From NCBI GenBank assembly GCA_031291755.1, contig JARLIK010000014.1, positions 1-64,000 on the forward strand: a stretch of DNA of 64,000 nucleotides, read 5' to 3'. Under the pieces are notes generated by a model. It searched no databases and was not told the DNA's origin. It saw only the letters and a list, made by a program, of their open reading frames with translations. The position numbers and the translations under genes are program-made. Within the stretch, counting starts at the first letter, position 1. Every line of letters begins with the position of its first letter. This document shows, one piece after another, positions 55,453 through 64,000 of the stretch. The DNA is from Acidocella sp. (GTDB lineage: Bacteria > Pseudomonadota > Alphaproteobacteria > Acetobacterales > Acetobacteraceae).

Positions 55453-57114
55453 ATGAACACCGCGAACTACGCCCCCGAAGGTCTCTCGGGCTCCATGCCC
55501 ACCGCTACCAACAGCTCCAATGCTGGCTCGTACCAGGCGCAGGTCGCCCAGGTGCAGCAGCTCATCACCAGCAAAAACGGCACCTGGGACGGGATTTCCG
55601 CCGAGGCCGTGGTGCGCATGCGCCTGCAAAACCGTTTGCAGACCGGGCTGGATGTTGCCCGCTTCACCGCCACCATCATGCGCAACGACATGGCCGCCTA
55701 TGACGCCAATTCGGCCAACTACACCCAGTCGCTCGGCGCTTGGCACGGCTTCATCGCGCAGCAGCAGATGATCTCGGTGAAGAAGCATTTCGGCACCACC
55801 AAGGGCAAATATATCTATCTCTCCGGCTGGATGGTCGCGGCGCTGCGCTCCGAGTTTGGCCCGCTGCCGGATCAATCGATGCATGAGAAAACCTCAGTGC
55901 CCGCCTTGATTCAGGAAATTTACACCTTCCTGCGGCAGGCCGATGCCCGCGAGCTGGGCATGCTGTTCCGCGAGATTGATACCGCCCGCGCCGCTGGTGA
56001 CAAAGCCCGCGAAGCCGAGCTGCAGGCCAAGGTGGATAATTACGAGACCCACATCGTCCCCATCATCGCCGACATCGACGCCGGGTTCGGCAATGCCGAA
56101 GCCACCTATCTGCTGGCGAAGAAAATGATCGAGGCCGGTGCTTGCGCCTTGCAGATTGAAAACCAGGTGTCCGACGAAAAGCAATGCGGCCATCAGGACG
56201 GTAAAGTGACCGTGCCGCACGAGGATTTCCTCGCCAAAGTGCGTGCCTGCCGCTACGCCTTCATGGAACTGGGCGTGGAAAACGGCATCGTGGTGACCCG
56301 TACCGACTCGCTCGGCGCCGGCCTGACCAAACAGATCGCGGTCAGCCACACCCCAGGTGATTTGGGCGACCAGTATAATTCGTTCCTCGATTGCGAAGAA
56401 ATCACCCCGGAGAGTGCCCGCAACGGCGACGTGGTGCTGAACCGCAACGGCAAGCTGCTGCGTCCGAAGCGTCTGCCCTCCAACCTGTTCCAGTTCCGCG
56501 CCGGCACCGGCGAGGACCGTTGCGTGCTGGACTCCATCACTTCACTTCAAAACGGTGCAGACCTGCTCTGGATCGAAACCGAGAAGCCGCATGTGGAACA
56601 GATCGCCGCGATGATGGACCGTATCCGCGCCGTGGTGCCGAATGCCAAGCTGGCTTACAATAATTCACCGTCCTTCAACTGGACTCTGAATTTCCGCCAG
56701 CAGGTGTACGATGCCTGGAAGACCGACGGTAAGGACGTTTCCGCCTATGATCGCGCCAAGCTGATGAGCGTTGATTATGACGGCACCGACCTTGCGATCG
56801 AAGCTGACAACCGCATCCGCACCTTCCAGGCTGATGCTGCCAAACGCTCGGGCATCTTCCATCACCTGATCACCCTGCCGACCTACCACACAGCCGCCCT
56901 CTCCACCGATAATCTCTCCCGCGAATATTTCGGTGCGGCTGGCATGCTGGGTTATGTGTTGAACGTGCAGCGCCAGGAAATCCGCCAGGGTATCGCCTGT
57001 GTGAAGCACCAGAACATGTCAGGCTCTGACATCGGTGACGACCACAAGGAATATTTCGCCGGCGAAGCCGCCCTGAAAGCCGGTGGCGCCCATAACACGA
57101 TGAACCAGTTCTAA
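55453..57114 (+). CDS. aceA: Isocitrate lyase, long form
   Basis: 553 residues against about 430 for E. coli; the length matches the Pseudomonas-type long form. Catalytic KQCGH at 243-247 (KKCGH in most), DIDAGFGN for metal/substrate binding and NNSPSFNW for the glyoxylate site. It splits isocitrate into glyoxylate and succinate for growth on acetate or fatty acids. The start at 55453 is preferred because the upstream frame is AT-rich and unlike coding sequence. Monocistronic, ending at a strong terminator. No malate synthase is in the window. Confidence 0.94.
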   Translation: MNTANYAPEGLSGSMPTATNSSNAGSYQAQVAQVQQLITSKNGTWDGISAEAVVRMRLQNRLQTGLDVARFTATIMRNDMAAYDANSANYTQSLGAWHGFIAQQQMISVKKHFGTTKGKYIYLSGWMVAALRSEFGPLPDQSMHEKTSVPALIQEIYTFLRQADARELGMLFREIDTARAAGDKAREAELQAKVDNYETHIVPIIADIDAGFGNAEATYLLAKKMIEAGACALQIENQVSDEKQCGHQDGKVTVPHEDFLAKVRACRYAFMELGVENGIVVTRTDSLGAGLTKQIAVSHTPGDLGDQYNSFLDCEEITPESARNGDVVLNRNGKLLRPKRLPSNLFQFRAGTGEDRCVLDSITSLQNGADLLWIETEKPHVEQIAAMMDRIRAVVPNAKLAYNNSPSFNWTLNFRQQVYDAWKTDGKDVSAYDRAKLMSVDYDGTDLAIEADNRIRTFQADAAKRSGIFHHLITLPTYHTAALSTDNLSREYFGAAGMLGYVLNVQRQEIRQGIACVKHQNMSGSDIGDDHKEYFAGEAALKAGGAHNTMNQF

Positions 57115-57136
57115 GCAGGTTCATTGCCAAACAAAG

Positions 57137-57168
57137 CGGCCCGGAGGGAAACCTCCGGGCCGTTTTTT
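57137..57168 (+). terminator. Rho-independent terminator of aceA
   Basis: Perfect 11-bp stem CGGCCCGGAGG/CCTCCGGGCCG with GAAA tetraloop followed by TTTTTT, 22 bp after the stop codon; also between convergent genes. Confidence 0.95.
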
Positions 57169-57229
57169 GGCGGCCACAACCGTAATCAGGTAGGGTGGGT
57201 GAGCGAAGCGTTACCCACCATTCCCATGG

Positions 57230-59149
57230 CTAAAACCCGTACCCCACCACCCGCTCATTACTCTGCAGCAGCCCCTTGTAGCGGCTCAGCGCCAGCAGCG
57301 GGAAGAACCGTGGATAGCCGTGGTACTTCAAATAAAACACCCGCGGGAAGCCCACCGCGTTATAGGGCGCTTCCGCCCAACTGCCATCGGCACCCTGCAC
57401 GCTCTGCAAATACGCCACCCCTCGCGCCACCGCCGGATGCTCCACCTGCCCCGCTGCCATTAACCCCAGCACTGCCCAGGCACTTTGCGAAGGCAGGCTT
57501 TGTGCGGCATAGCCATGGAACTCACCCGCCGGCGCGTCACCGTAGCTTTCGCAATCCTCGCCCCAGCCGCCATCCGCGCGCTGCTTATTCACCAGCCACC
57601 CCACCGCGCGTTTCACCATCACATCATCCGGCGCCACGCCAGCGGCATTCAGCGCGCACAGCACTGACCAGGTGCCGTAAATATAATTCGTCCCCCAACG
57701 GCCAAACCACGAGCCATCCGGCATCTGGGTTTTGCGCAAATACGCCACCCCGCGCGAAATTGCTGCCTTATCCTCAGCATTTCCCAACTGCGCCAAAAAC
57801 GAAATGCAGCGTGCGGTCACATCCTCGGTCGGCGGGTCCAGCAACGCACCATGGTCGGCAAACGGAATATGGTTGAGATACTGGCGGTCGTTATTGATAT
57901 CAAACGCGCCCCAGGCCCCGTTGGTGGATTGCATACCGAGGATCCATTCGCGTGCCCGCGAAATAGCTTGCGCATATTTCGCATCCCCGGCGCGATGCAG
58001 CAGCATGCCCACCACCGCGGTATCATCCACATCCGGGTAATGCGGGTTGTTATATTGGAAGGCCCAGCCGCCAGGGCGCGTGCCGGGGGTGTTGGTGGCC
58101 CAGTCACCCACCACATCGAGCACCTGCCGCTCCAGCAGCCAGTCACACGCCGCGCCAATCGGCGCTCCCGCTTCCGCCAGCGCGTGGCCGGCAAGGCCGG
58201 TATCCCACACCGGCGAGAAGCACGGCTGGCAATAGGCACGGTCATCCTTCACCACCAGCAGCTTGCGCACCGAGGCCCAGGCGATGGCAAAATCCGGGTG
58301 CTCAGGCGCGTAACCCAGCATGTCATACATCATCACGGTGTTCGCCATGGCCGGATAAATCGCACCCAGCCCATCATCGCCGTTCAAACGTTCCTTGATA
58401 AAGGCTTGCGCCTTTTCAATGGCGCGGGCACGCGGGGATTTCGGGAAAAAACATTCCACCCGCCGCAGCACCACATCGAGATATTTGAAAAAATGCCCCC
58501 AGGGCGATTTATACGGCCCGCGAATCCAATCCGTCACCTGCTCTGGTGGCACCACAAATAATTCATCAATGCGGATATTGCGCGGGTTGCGGGCCAGCGG
58601 CTTGTTCGCCATCAGCACCAAAAGCGGCGTCATCACAGTGCGCGACCAGTAGGAAACCTTACGCATGGTGATGGGAAACCAATCCGGCATTAAAACCAGT
58701 TCCACCGGCATTACCGGGCAGGCTTCCCACGGCACCGCGCCAAACAAGGCCAATTGGATGCGGGTAAACACATTGGTCCGCGCCGCCCCGCCATGCGCCA
58801 GAATCACCTCACGGGCTTTCACCATATGCGGCGCATTCACATCATCGCCGATGCATTTCAGCGCAAAATAGGCTTTCACGCTGGCTGACATATCAAACTT
58901 GCCACCATGAAACAACGGCCAGCCGCCTTGGTTGGTTTCGTAATCCCCCTGGATGCCCCTTAAATAAACCCCAATTTTATCTTCCAGCTCCGGCTCGATG
59001 CGGTCCAGATAATGCTCCAGCAGCACATATTCCGCCGGGATGGTGGCATCCGCCTCCAGCTCATAAACAAAATGCCCATCGGCCCGCTGCTCGCCCTGCA
59101 AGGCGCTGCTTGCCCGCGCGATGGCGGTATCCAAAATCGCATCCCTCAT
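57230..59149 (-). CDS. shc: Squalene-hopene cyclase
   Basis: 639 residues. The protonating DVDD motif at 373-376 (PDVDDTAVVGM) and several QW repeats (GSWFGRWG, QRADGGWGED, GADGSW). It cyclises squalene to hopene/diplopterol at the inner membrane, the key hopanoid step. It overlaps hpnE by 4 bp and is last in the operon visible here. The C-terminus YKGLLQSNERVVGYGF lies just before the stop. Confidence 0.97.
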   Translation of the reverse strand: MRDAILDTAIARASSALQGEQRADGHFVYELEADATIPAEYVLLEHYLDRIEPELEDKIGVYLRGIQGDYETNQGGWPLFHGGKFDMSASVKAYFALKCIGDDVNAPHMVKAREVILAHGGAARTNVFTRIQLALFGAVPWEACPVMPVELVLMPDWFPITMRKVSYWSRTVMTPLLVLMANKPLARNPRNIRIDELFVVPPEQVTDWIRGPYKSPWGHFFKYLDVVLRRVECFFPKSPRARAIEKAQAFIKERLNGDDGLGAIYPAMANTVMMYDMLGYAPEHPDFAIAWASVRKLLVVKDDRAYCQPCFSPVWDTGLAGHALAEAGAPIGAACDWLLERQVLDVVGDWATNTPGTRPGGWAFQYNNPHYPDVDDTAVVGMLLHRAGDAKYAQAISRAREWILGMQSTNGAWGAFDINNDRQYLNHIPFADHGALLDPPTEDVTARCISFLAQLGNAEDKAAISRGVAYLRKTQMPDGSWFGRWGTNYIYGTWSVLCALNAAGVAPDDVMVKRAVGWLVNKQRADGGWGEDCESYGDAPAGEFHGYAAQSLPSQSAWAVLGLMAAGQVEHPAVARGVAYLQSVQGADGSWAEAPYNAVGFPRVFYLKYHGYPRFFPLLALSRYKGLLQSNERVVGYGF

Positions 59150-60333
59150 GCATTTTGCTCCAACAGTGCCAACGCCGCGGCATTCCCCGAGCGGATCGCT
59201 CCCTCAATGGTGGCGGGCAGCCCGGTATCGGTCCAATCCCCCGCCAGCATGATATGTTTATCCGCCGTGCGCGTGCCGGGCCGTAATTTCAACTGCGCCG
59301 GTGTGGCCGCAAAGGTCGCGCGTTTTTCGCGCACCACCCGGTGCTCAGGAATCTCCTGCGCCAGCCCAAAGGCCGCGCGTAAATCCGCCCACACCAAGGC
59401 TGCCAAAGTGGCATTATCCATCTCGGCATATTTATTCGCGGCTGAAACGGTCACTGATAATATCTCGCCTTTGGCAAACACCCACTCCGCCACGCCGCCG
59501 ATCAACCCCCAGAACCCGGTCTCACCAGGGTCGATGCGGCATTTGAAATGCAGATTCAAAATCGCCTGATGCTCAGCAGGCACAACCAATCCCGGCAGCA
59601 ATTCCACCGCGACCCAGGGCGGCACCGCCAGAATGGTTTTTTCGCCCGGCACAATCTCACTCACCCGGCTGCCCAGCCGCACTTCGGCACCACGCGCCGT
59701 CAGCCAGGCCAATGCGGGGTCGATGAAACTCTCTGACAACCCCAGTTTCGGAAACCGTGGAATCGACGCCGCCCCACCACGCTCAAGCGTCTCCGCCACC
59801 ACCGCCCGCAATGGCGCGGCGGAGGCTACATCCGGCGGCGTATTCAGCGCGGCAATCGCCAACGGTTCCAGCAAATTGCGGTATAATTCACCAGCACCCG
59901 CCAGCAAGGGCGCCACCAGATCATCCACCCCGGCGCGGCGCAATTTCAACAAGGCCAGATAATCACTGGCCCTGGTCCCCGGCACCCGGCGCGCGGGTGA
60001 AAACACCCACCACGGCAAGCGCCCTTGGTTCAACCGCAGCTTCCAATGCACCTTGGTTTTCACATCAACAAACGCAAATACCGGTTCGATCGGCCCAGCC
60101 AGGCTATCGCCCGCGCCAATGCGTTCTAAAAACCCCATCACCGCATGATTGCCTGAGAGCAACAAATGATTGCCATTATCAATCCGGCAATTCAACGCGG
60201 GATCAAAGTACGAGCGGCACCGCCCGCCCGCCGCCGGGGCCGCCTCATGCAGCACCACCTCAACACCGCGCTCTACCAGCGTGCAGGCCGCCGCCAGACC
60301 GGCCACACCGGCGCCGATGACGGTCACCTTCAT
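59146..60333 (-). CDS. hpnE: Hydroxysqualene dehydroxylase HpnE
   Basis: 395 residues, FAD-dependent amine-oxidoreductase fold. Dinucleotide site IGAGVAGLAAA at 6-16, AAGGRCRSY, and the C-terminal AGDWTDTGLPATIEGAIRSG that closes the FAD site. It reduces hydroxysqualene to squalene. Start ATG at 60333. Overlaps hpnD and shc by 4 bp each. Confidence 0.94.
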   Translation of the reverse strand: MKVTVIGAGVAGLAAACTLVERGVEVVLHEAAPAAGGRCRSYFDPALNCRIDNGNHLLLSGNHAVMGFLERIGAGDSLAGPIEPVFAFVDVKTKVHWKLRLNQGRLPWWVFSPARRVPGTRASDYLALLKLRRAGVDDLVAPLLAGAGELYRNLLEPLAIAALNTPPDVASAAPLRAVVAETLERGGAASIPRFPKLGLSESFIDPALAWLTARGAEVRLGSRVSEIVPGEKTILAVPPWVAVELLPGLVVPAEHQAILNLHFKCRIDPGETGFWGLIGGVAEWVFAKGEILSVTVSAANKYAEMDNATLAALVWADLRAAFGLAQEIPEHRVVREKRATFAATPAQLKLRPGTRTADKHIMLAGDWTDTGLPATIEGAIRSGNAAALALLEQNA

Positions 60334-61184
60334 GGCAGATAAATCTGCGCCGCCAGCATCAACTTCCGCCATTTCGGCAGCGACACTCTGCCTTTTCTAT
60401 AATCATAGCCCCTGCTATGCAGCGTCATCAGTAGCGGTTTGTAGCTGGCCAGCATAATGCGCGCCGGCTTCATGGCTTTAGCGTCGCAATGCGCCATCGA
60501 GGTCTCGGCCTCTTTGTAATAGCGCATTGCCAGCTTGGCGACGCGCAGGCACACATGCGGCAGCCGGGGCGACAGCACCGCCCCTTCCGGGTTGGTTGGC
60601 ACGTTCTCTTGCTTGAGATATTCGTATGGCAAATACAACCGCCCGCGCGTGGCATCTTCTACCACGTCGCGCAGAATATTGGTCAGTTGCAAAGCCCGGC
60701 CGAGCGCGTAGGCGGTATCCTCCGCCGAGGTGCTGTCATCGCCGAACACCCGCACCGAAAGCCGGCCCACCGCCGAGGCCACGCGGTCGCAATATAAATC
60801 GAGAATCGGCAGCGGCGGCGCCACAATCGGTAGGCCGGCGTCCATTTCCATACCGTCAATAATCGCAATAAAGTCAGCCTCCCGCAGCCGATATTGCAAT
60901 ACCGCCACTCGCAGAATCCGGGTCAGCGCATTATTGCTGCGCCCAGCAAACACACCCGCGATGATCTGCCGCCAGCCGCGCAGTAATTTACGTTTGGCGG
61001 CCAAGGGCGCATCCTCGTCGGCCACGTCATCCACCAGTCGGCAAAATGTATAAATGGCATACATCGCCGCCCGCCGGTCCGGCGGCAGCACCTTCATGCC
61101 ATAATAAAACGAGGTAGCGGATTTACGCACCACCGCAGTCACCGCCTCGACATCGGCTTTATTGAGGACCGGTATCAGTTCCAT
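60330..61184 (-). CDS. hpnD: Presqualene diphosphate synthase HpnD
   Basis: 284 residues of the squalene/phytoene synthase fold. First Asp motif DDVAD (52-56) and second LTNILRDVVED bind magnesium and the diphosphates. It joins two farnesyl diphosphates to presqualene diphosphate. Overlaps hpnE by 4 bp and hpnC by 10 bp. Confidence 0.94.
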   Translation of the reverse strand: MELIPVLNKADVEAVTAVVRKSATSFYYGMKVLPPDRRAAMYAIYTFCRLVDDVADEDAPLAAKRKLLRGWRQIIAGVFAGRSNNALTRILRVAVLQYRLREADFIAIIDGMEMDAGLPIVAPPLPILDLYCDRVASAVGRLSVRVFGDDSTSAEDTAYALGRALQLTNILRDVVEDATRGRLYLPYEYLKQENVPTNPEGAVLSPRLPHVCLRVAKLAMRYYKEAETSMAHCDAKAMKPARIMLASYKPLLMTLHSRGYDYRKGRVSLPKWRKLMLAAQIYLP

Positions 61185-62053
61185 AGCAACCTCGGGCTTG
61201 CCGCCAAGGTGGCAAAAGCAAAATCCGGCGCGGTCAGCTTCACCCGCTTCGCCAGCGGGTCATGCGTCTGTAATTTTCCGGTCAACCGGCTGGCGAGTTT
61301 CGCAATCACAGCGGTCTCCATCCGCAGCCGTCTGGCTTTCACCAAGCCCGGCAGCGCTGCCCCTGCTTCATTCAATTTCGCCGTCTCCACCAGCATCTCA
61401 TCAAACACCGCCCGCAACCCCGGCGTCGATTTTTCGCGCGCGATATCATCGGTACTGGCGCCATGCTGCGCCAGCCAATCCTGCGGCACGTAGCAGCGGT
61501 CCATGTTGCGCAAATCAGGTGCCACGTCCTGCAAATGATTATTCACCTGCAAGGCGGCGCATAACGCATCCGAGGCCGGCCAGGTATCGCGGCTCTCGCC
61601 ATGTAAATCCAGCACATGCCGCCCCACCGGGGCTGCCGAGTAGCGGCAATAATCCATCAATTCAGCCCAGCTCTCATAGCGGTTTTTCCGGGCATCCTGG
61701 CGGAACGCCACCAGCAGCTCCCGCGCATGGATCGCCGGAACCCCGCATTCGCGCAATGAGGCCCGCAGCGCCAGCGCACTCGGCGCCCCTTCATCGCGGG
61801 CACCGGTCAGCACCGCCTCCATCACATCCAGCCGCGCCACCTTGTCGTCCGCGCCCAACCCAGGATGATCGGCAATATCGTCGGCATTGCGAGCAAAATT
61901 GTAAAAAGCATGCACATGGCGGCGCAAGCCTTCACGGATCAGCAACGAGCCAACCGGAAAATTCTCATCACCCTTGCCCTTGCCGGAAGCGATCTCAACA
62001 TTGCCATCAGGCACCGGTGCCACGCTCGCCAGCTCATTATCATTCGCGGTCAT
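61175..62053 (-). CDS. hpnC: Hydroxysqualene synthase HpnC
   Basis: 292 residues, a second squalene/phytoene-synthase-fold member. NFARNADDIADHP (53-65) is the first Asp motif and LQVNNHLQDVAPDLRN the second, with altered Asp spacing typical of HpnC. It converts presqualene diphosphate to hydroxysqualene. The start is the ATG at 62053, which overlaps hpnB by 4 bp; a much longer upstream frame is inside hpnB and ignored. Confidence 0.94.
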   Translation of the reverse strand: MTANDNELASVAPVPDGNVEIASGKGKGDENFPVGSLLIREGLRRHVHAFYNFARNADDIADHPGLGADDKVARLDVMEAVLTGARDEGAPSALALRASLRECGVPAIHARELLVAFRQDARKNRYESWAELMDYCRYSAAPVGRHVLDLHGESRDTWPASDALCAALQVNNHLQDVAPDLRNMDRCYVPQDWLAQHGASTDDIAREKSTPGLRAVFDEMLVETAKLNEAGAALPGLVKARRLRMETAVIAKLASRLTGKLQTHDPLAKRVKLTAPDFAFATLAASPRLLWN

Positions 62054-63159
62054 AAACTCGTCCCATAATCGCGATTCTTCCAACGCGCCCCCGTACCGCG
62101 CCAGTAATCCAACGCTGAACTTAAAGTTGCCACCATGTAAAACAGCGCAATCGCGGGCAGCGTCAAGGCCCAGAATCGGCTCTGCCCATAGCGATTCAGC
62201 GTCGGCAGATAGCTCACCCCCGCCAGCGCATAGGCCGCCAGCCCGAAGATGAAATTCCATCCATGCCCAAATAGCACCGCCAAGGCCGGCACCAACCAAA
62301 CCAAGGTCAGCCCCAGCAAAGTTCCCGCCAGCACCCAGGCGGAATAACGCAACTGGGTAAAAGCAGTGCGGCTTACCATTTTGAAAATGTCATTAAATTT
62401 TGGATAAGGCCGGATCGAGGCCGCCAACCCTGAGTGCCCCAGATAAATCGGCCCGCCCTGCTTAACCGCCTTGGCCAGCGCCACGTCATCGATCAGCGCC
62501 GCTTTAATCGCATTGATCCCCCCAATCCGCACCAGCGCCTCACGCCTGATCAGCACCGTGCCGCCCGCCGCTGCCGCGGTGGCGCTCAGCGGGTCGTTCA
62601 CCTTGGCGAACGGGTACAGCATCTGGAAAAAATACACGAACGCCGGCACCAAAGCCTGCTCGGCCAGGCTCTCGCAATTCAGCCGCACCATCTCGGAGAC
62701 CATATCAACGCGCGCGCCGCCAAATGGGCTGACCAGCCGCGCCACCAAAGCCGATACATGCCTGGGGTCATGCACAATATCAGCATCGGCAAACAGCAAT
62801 ACCGGCGCGGTTGAACGCTCAATCCCTTGGGCCAGCGCCCATAATTTACCTGACCATCCAGCGGGCTTTGGCGCCGCCGTCACAATCGTCAGTTTGGCAT
62901 CCGAACCCGCCAGCGCCGCCGTGCCGTCGGTGGAATGGTCATCCACCAAAATCACCCGCAACGCGCCTGCGTAATCCTGCGCCAGCAGCGAGGCGATCAC
63001 CGGCGCGATCGTTGCGGCCTCATCGCGGGCCGGCACAATAATATCCACAGCCAGCAATTCAGCCGGCAGAGCGGGCGGTAATTCTGGCAATGATTCCCAA
63101 AACCGCCCATGCCCGAACACCAGATAGACCCACACGCACAGGGCTAAAAACGCGATCAT
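62050..63159 (-). CDS. hpnB: Hopanoid-associated glycosyltransferase HpnB
   Basis: 369 residues. N-terminal membrane anchor, GT2 domain (VDIIVPARDEAATI, LVDDHSTDGT, LLFADADIVHDP), and a C-terminal group of helices. HpnB is a family-2 transferase of unsettled acceptor in hopanoid clusters. Overlaps hpnA by 4 bp and hpnC by 4 bp. Confidence 0.92.
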   Translation of the reverse strand: MIAFLALCVWVYLVFGHGRFWESLPELPPALPAELLAVDIIVPARDEAATIAPVIASLLAQDYAGALRVILVDDHSTDGTAALAGSDAKLTIVTAAPKPAGWSGKLWALAQGIERSTAPVLLFADADIVHDPRHVSALVARLVSPFGGARVDMVSEMVRLNCESLAEQALVPAFVYFFQMLYPFAKVNDPLSATAAAAGGTVLIRREALVRIGGINAIKAALIDDVALAKAVKQGGPIYLGHSGLAASIRPYPKFNDIFKMVSRTAFTQLRYSAWVLAGTLLGLTLVWLVPALAVLFGHGWNFIFGLAAYALAGVSYLPTLNRYGQSRFWALTLPAIALFYMVATLSSALDYWRGTGARWKNRDYGTSL

Positions 63160-64000
63160 GCCAGCATCCCTTGCGCCCCGAACCAGGCCAGCGCGTCCGT
63201 CACCGCCGCCGCTGCCGGGCGCGGCGCGTAGCCCAGCTCCCGCATCGCCTTGGCTGATGAGAAAAACATCTGCTTACGGGCCATCTGTAAAATCTCCGGC
63301 GTCATCAGCGGGGTTTTACCGGTCAGCCCGGCAATGCGCTCCATCACCCAGGCCACCGGCATCAGCGGCGTAATCGGCAATGCCAGCGTGGGCGGCCTGC
63401 GCCCGGTCTGGGTGGCAATCAGCGCCAGCAAATCACGCAGCATCAAATCCTCACCACCCAGAATATAGCCCTCGCCTGATTTACCGTGCGTCAACGCCAG
63501 CAGGTGCCCCGCCGCCACGTCATCCACATGCACCAGATTCAGCCCGGTATTCACATAGGCGGGCATTTTGCCGCGGGCGGCATCCAGCACCATCTGGCCG
63601 GTGGGGGTGGGTTTCACATCACCCGGCCCAACCGGGGTGGAAGGGTTCACGATCACGATATCCTGCCCCGCCGCCGCCAGCGCCCGCACCGCCTGCTCGG
63701 CATCATATTTGCTGCGCTTATAGGCGCCGATCAGGTTCGCTTCATCAACCGGCGTGGTCTCATCGGCCACCGCGCCATGCTTGCCCAGCCCCAGCGCCGC
63801 CACCGAGCTGGTGTAAACCACCCGCTCCACCCCCGCCGCCTGCGCTGCCTTGAGCAGCGCCACGCTGCCGTCGATATTCACCTTGCGCATAGTGGCCGGG
63901 TTGGGCACCCACAGCCGGTAATCCGCCGCCACATGAAACACATAACGGCAGCCCTGCACCGCCGGGGCCAAGCTTTCTGGCTGTGCGAGGTCGGCTGTTA
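63156..64000 (-). CDS. hpnA: Hopanoid-associated sugar epimerase HpnA, 5' end outside window
   Basis: About 281 residues are visible; the frame is open at 64000, so the N-terminal NAD-binding motif is missing. The visible part has the extended SDR features: FHVAADYRLW, YTSSVAALG, active-site YKRSKYDAE, VNPSTPVGPGDVKPTPTG, and NLVHVDDVAAGHLLAL. Related to dihydroflavonol reductases. Overlaps hpnB by 4 bp. First visible gene of the operon in this orientation. Confidence 0.92.
   Translation of the reverse strand, partial: TADLAQPESLAPAVQGCRYVFHVAADYRLWVPNPATMRKVNIDGSVALLKAAQAAGVERVVYTSSVAALGLGKHGAVADETTPVDEANLIGAYKRSKYDAEQAVRALAAAGQDIVIVNPSTPVGPGDVKPTPTGQMVLDAARGKMPAYVNTGLNLVHVDDVAAGHLLALTHGKSGEGYILGGEDLMLRDLLALIATQTGRRPPTLALPITPLMPVAWVMERIAGLTGKTPLMTPEILQMARKQMFFSSAKAMRELGYAPRPAAAAVTDALAWFGAQGMLA

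Noticed and set aside
61175-62299. Extended 374-codon version of hpnC
   Set aside because: The first 82 codons lie inside hpnB in another frame. The ATG at 62053 has the operon's usual 4-bp overlap and the family N-terminus.

Overview
The window looks like chromosome of a GC-rich alphaproteobacterium, most likely an Acetobacteraceae/Rhodospirillales member; acidophilic relatives such as Acidocella or Acidiphilium are my guess and are not proven. The markers are 5-aminolevulinate synthase (C4 haem route), the cell-cycle methyltransferase CcrM, the TrcR regulator, a class I lysyl-tRNA synthetase, the short alphaproteobacterial HPr kinase with a regulatory PTS, a complete hpnABCDE-shc hopanoid operon and a gluconate-dehydrogenase-type GMC oxidoreductase with its own cytochrome c. 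Nearly all of the window is coding. There are three tRNAs. I see no rRNA, CRISPR array, prophage or insertion sequence.

Layout. 1-9.8 kb: housekeeping genes (Nudix protein, Atm1-type ABC exporter, ribosomal protein L28, ArfB, a PAS/degenerate-GGDEF protein, aspartate aminotransferase, Ohr), two tRNAs, a fused NagA-MurQ amino-sugar recycling enzyme and an SDR. 10-17.2 kb: the regulatory PTS block hprK-rapZ-EIIA-HPr-EI, then ccrM, rnhB, hemA and tRNA-Thr. 17.3-20.6 kb: a three-subunit GMC dehydrogenase. 20.9-30.5 kb: an HdeA-like/peptidoglycan-binding protein and a large surface-fibre operon. This operon encodes an HfaA-like protein, an HfaB/CsgG-type secretion lipoprotein with a C-terminal OmpA-like domain, and a 2169-residue HfaD-like repeat protein.

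31-46 kb: a flavoprotein, the yejEF half of a peptide transporter, an MFS carrier, an amine permease plus copper amine oxidase with a divergent AraC regulator, DUF2189, Maf, and the overlapping chain lutB-lutC-smr-xre. Two copies of a roughly 175-bp nested multi-hairpin repeat, in opposite orientation, lie at 36.4 and 45.9 kb. 46-57 kb: transglutaminase-like protein, DUF1192, TrcR, DUF962, three small Flp pilins, a YbhN-like membrane protein, LysRS, a DinG-type helicase, a DUF2147 protein and a long-form isocitrate lyase. 57-64 kb: the hopanoid operon, with hpnA cut by the window end.

The most unusual content is the hfa-like operon with its giant, almost uncharged Asn/Gln/Ser/Thr-rich protein. 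It resembles a holdfast-anchor or curli-like amyloid system scaled up about five-fold. Next come the NagA-MurQ fusion and the nested-hairpin repeat family.
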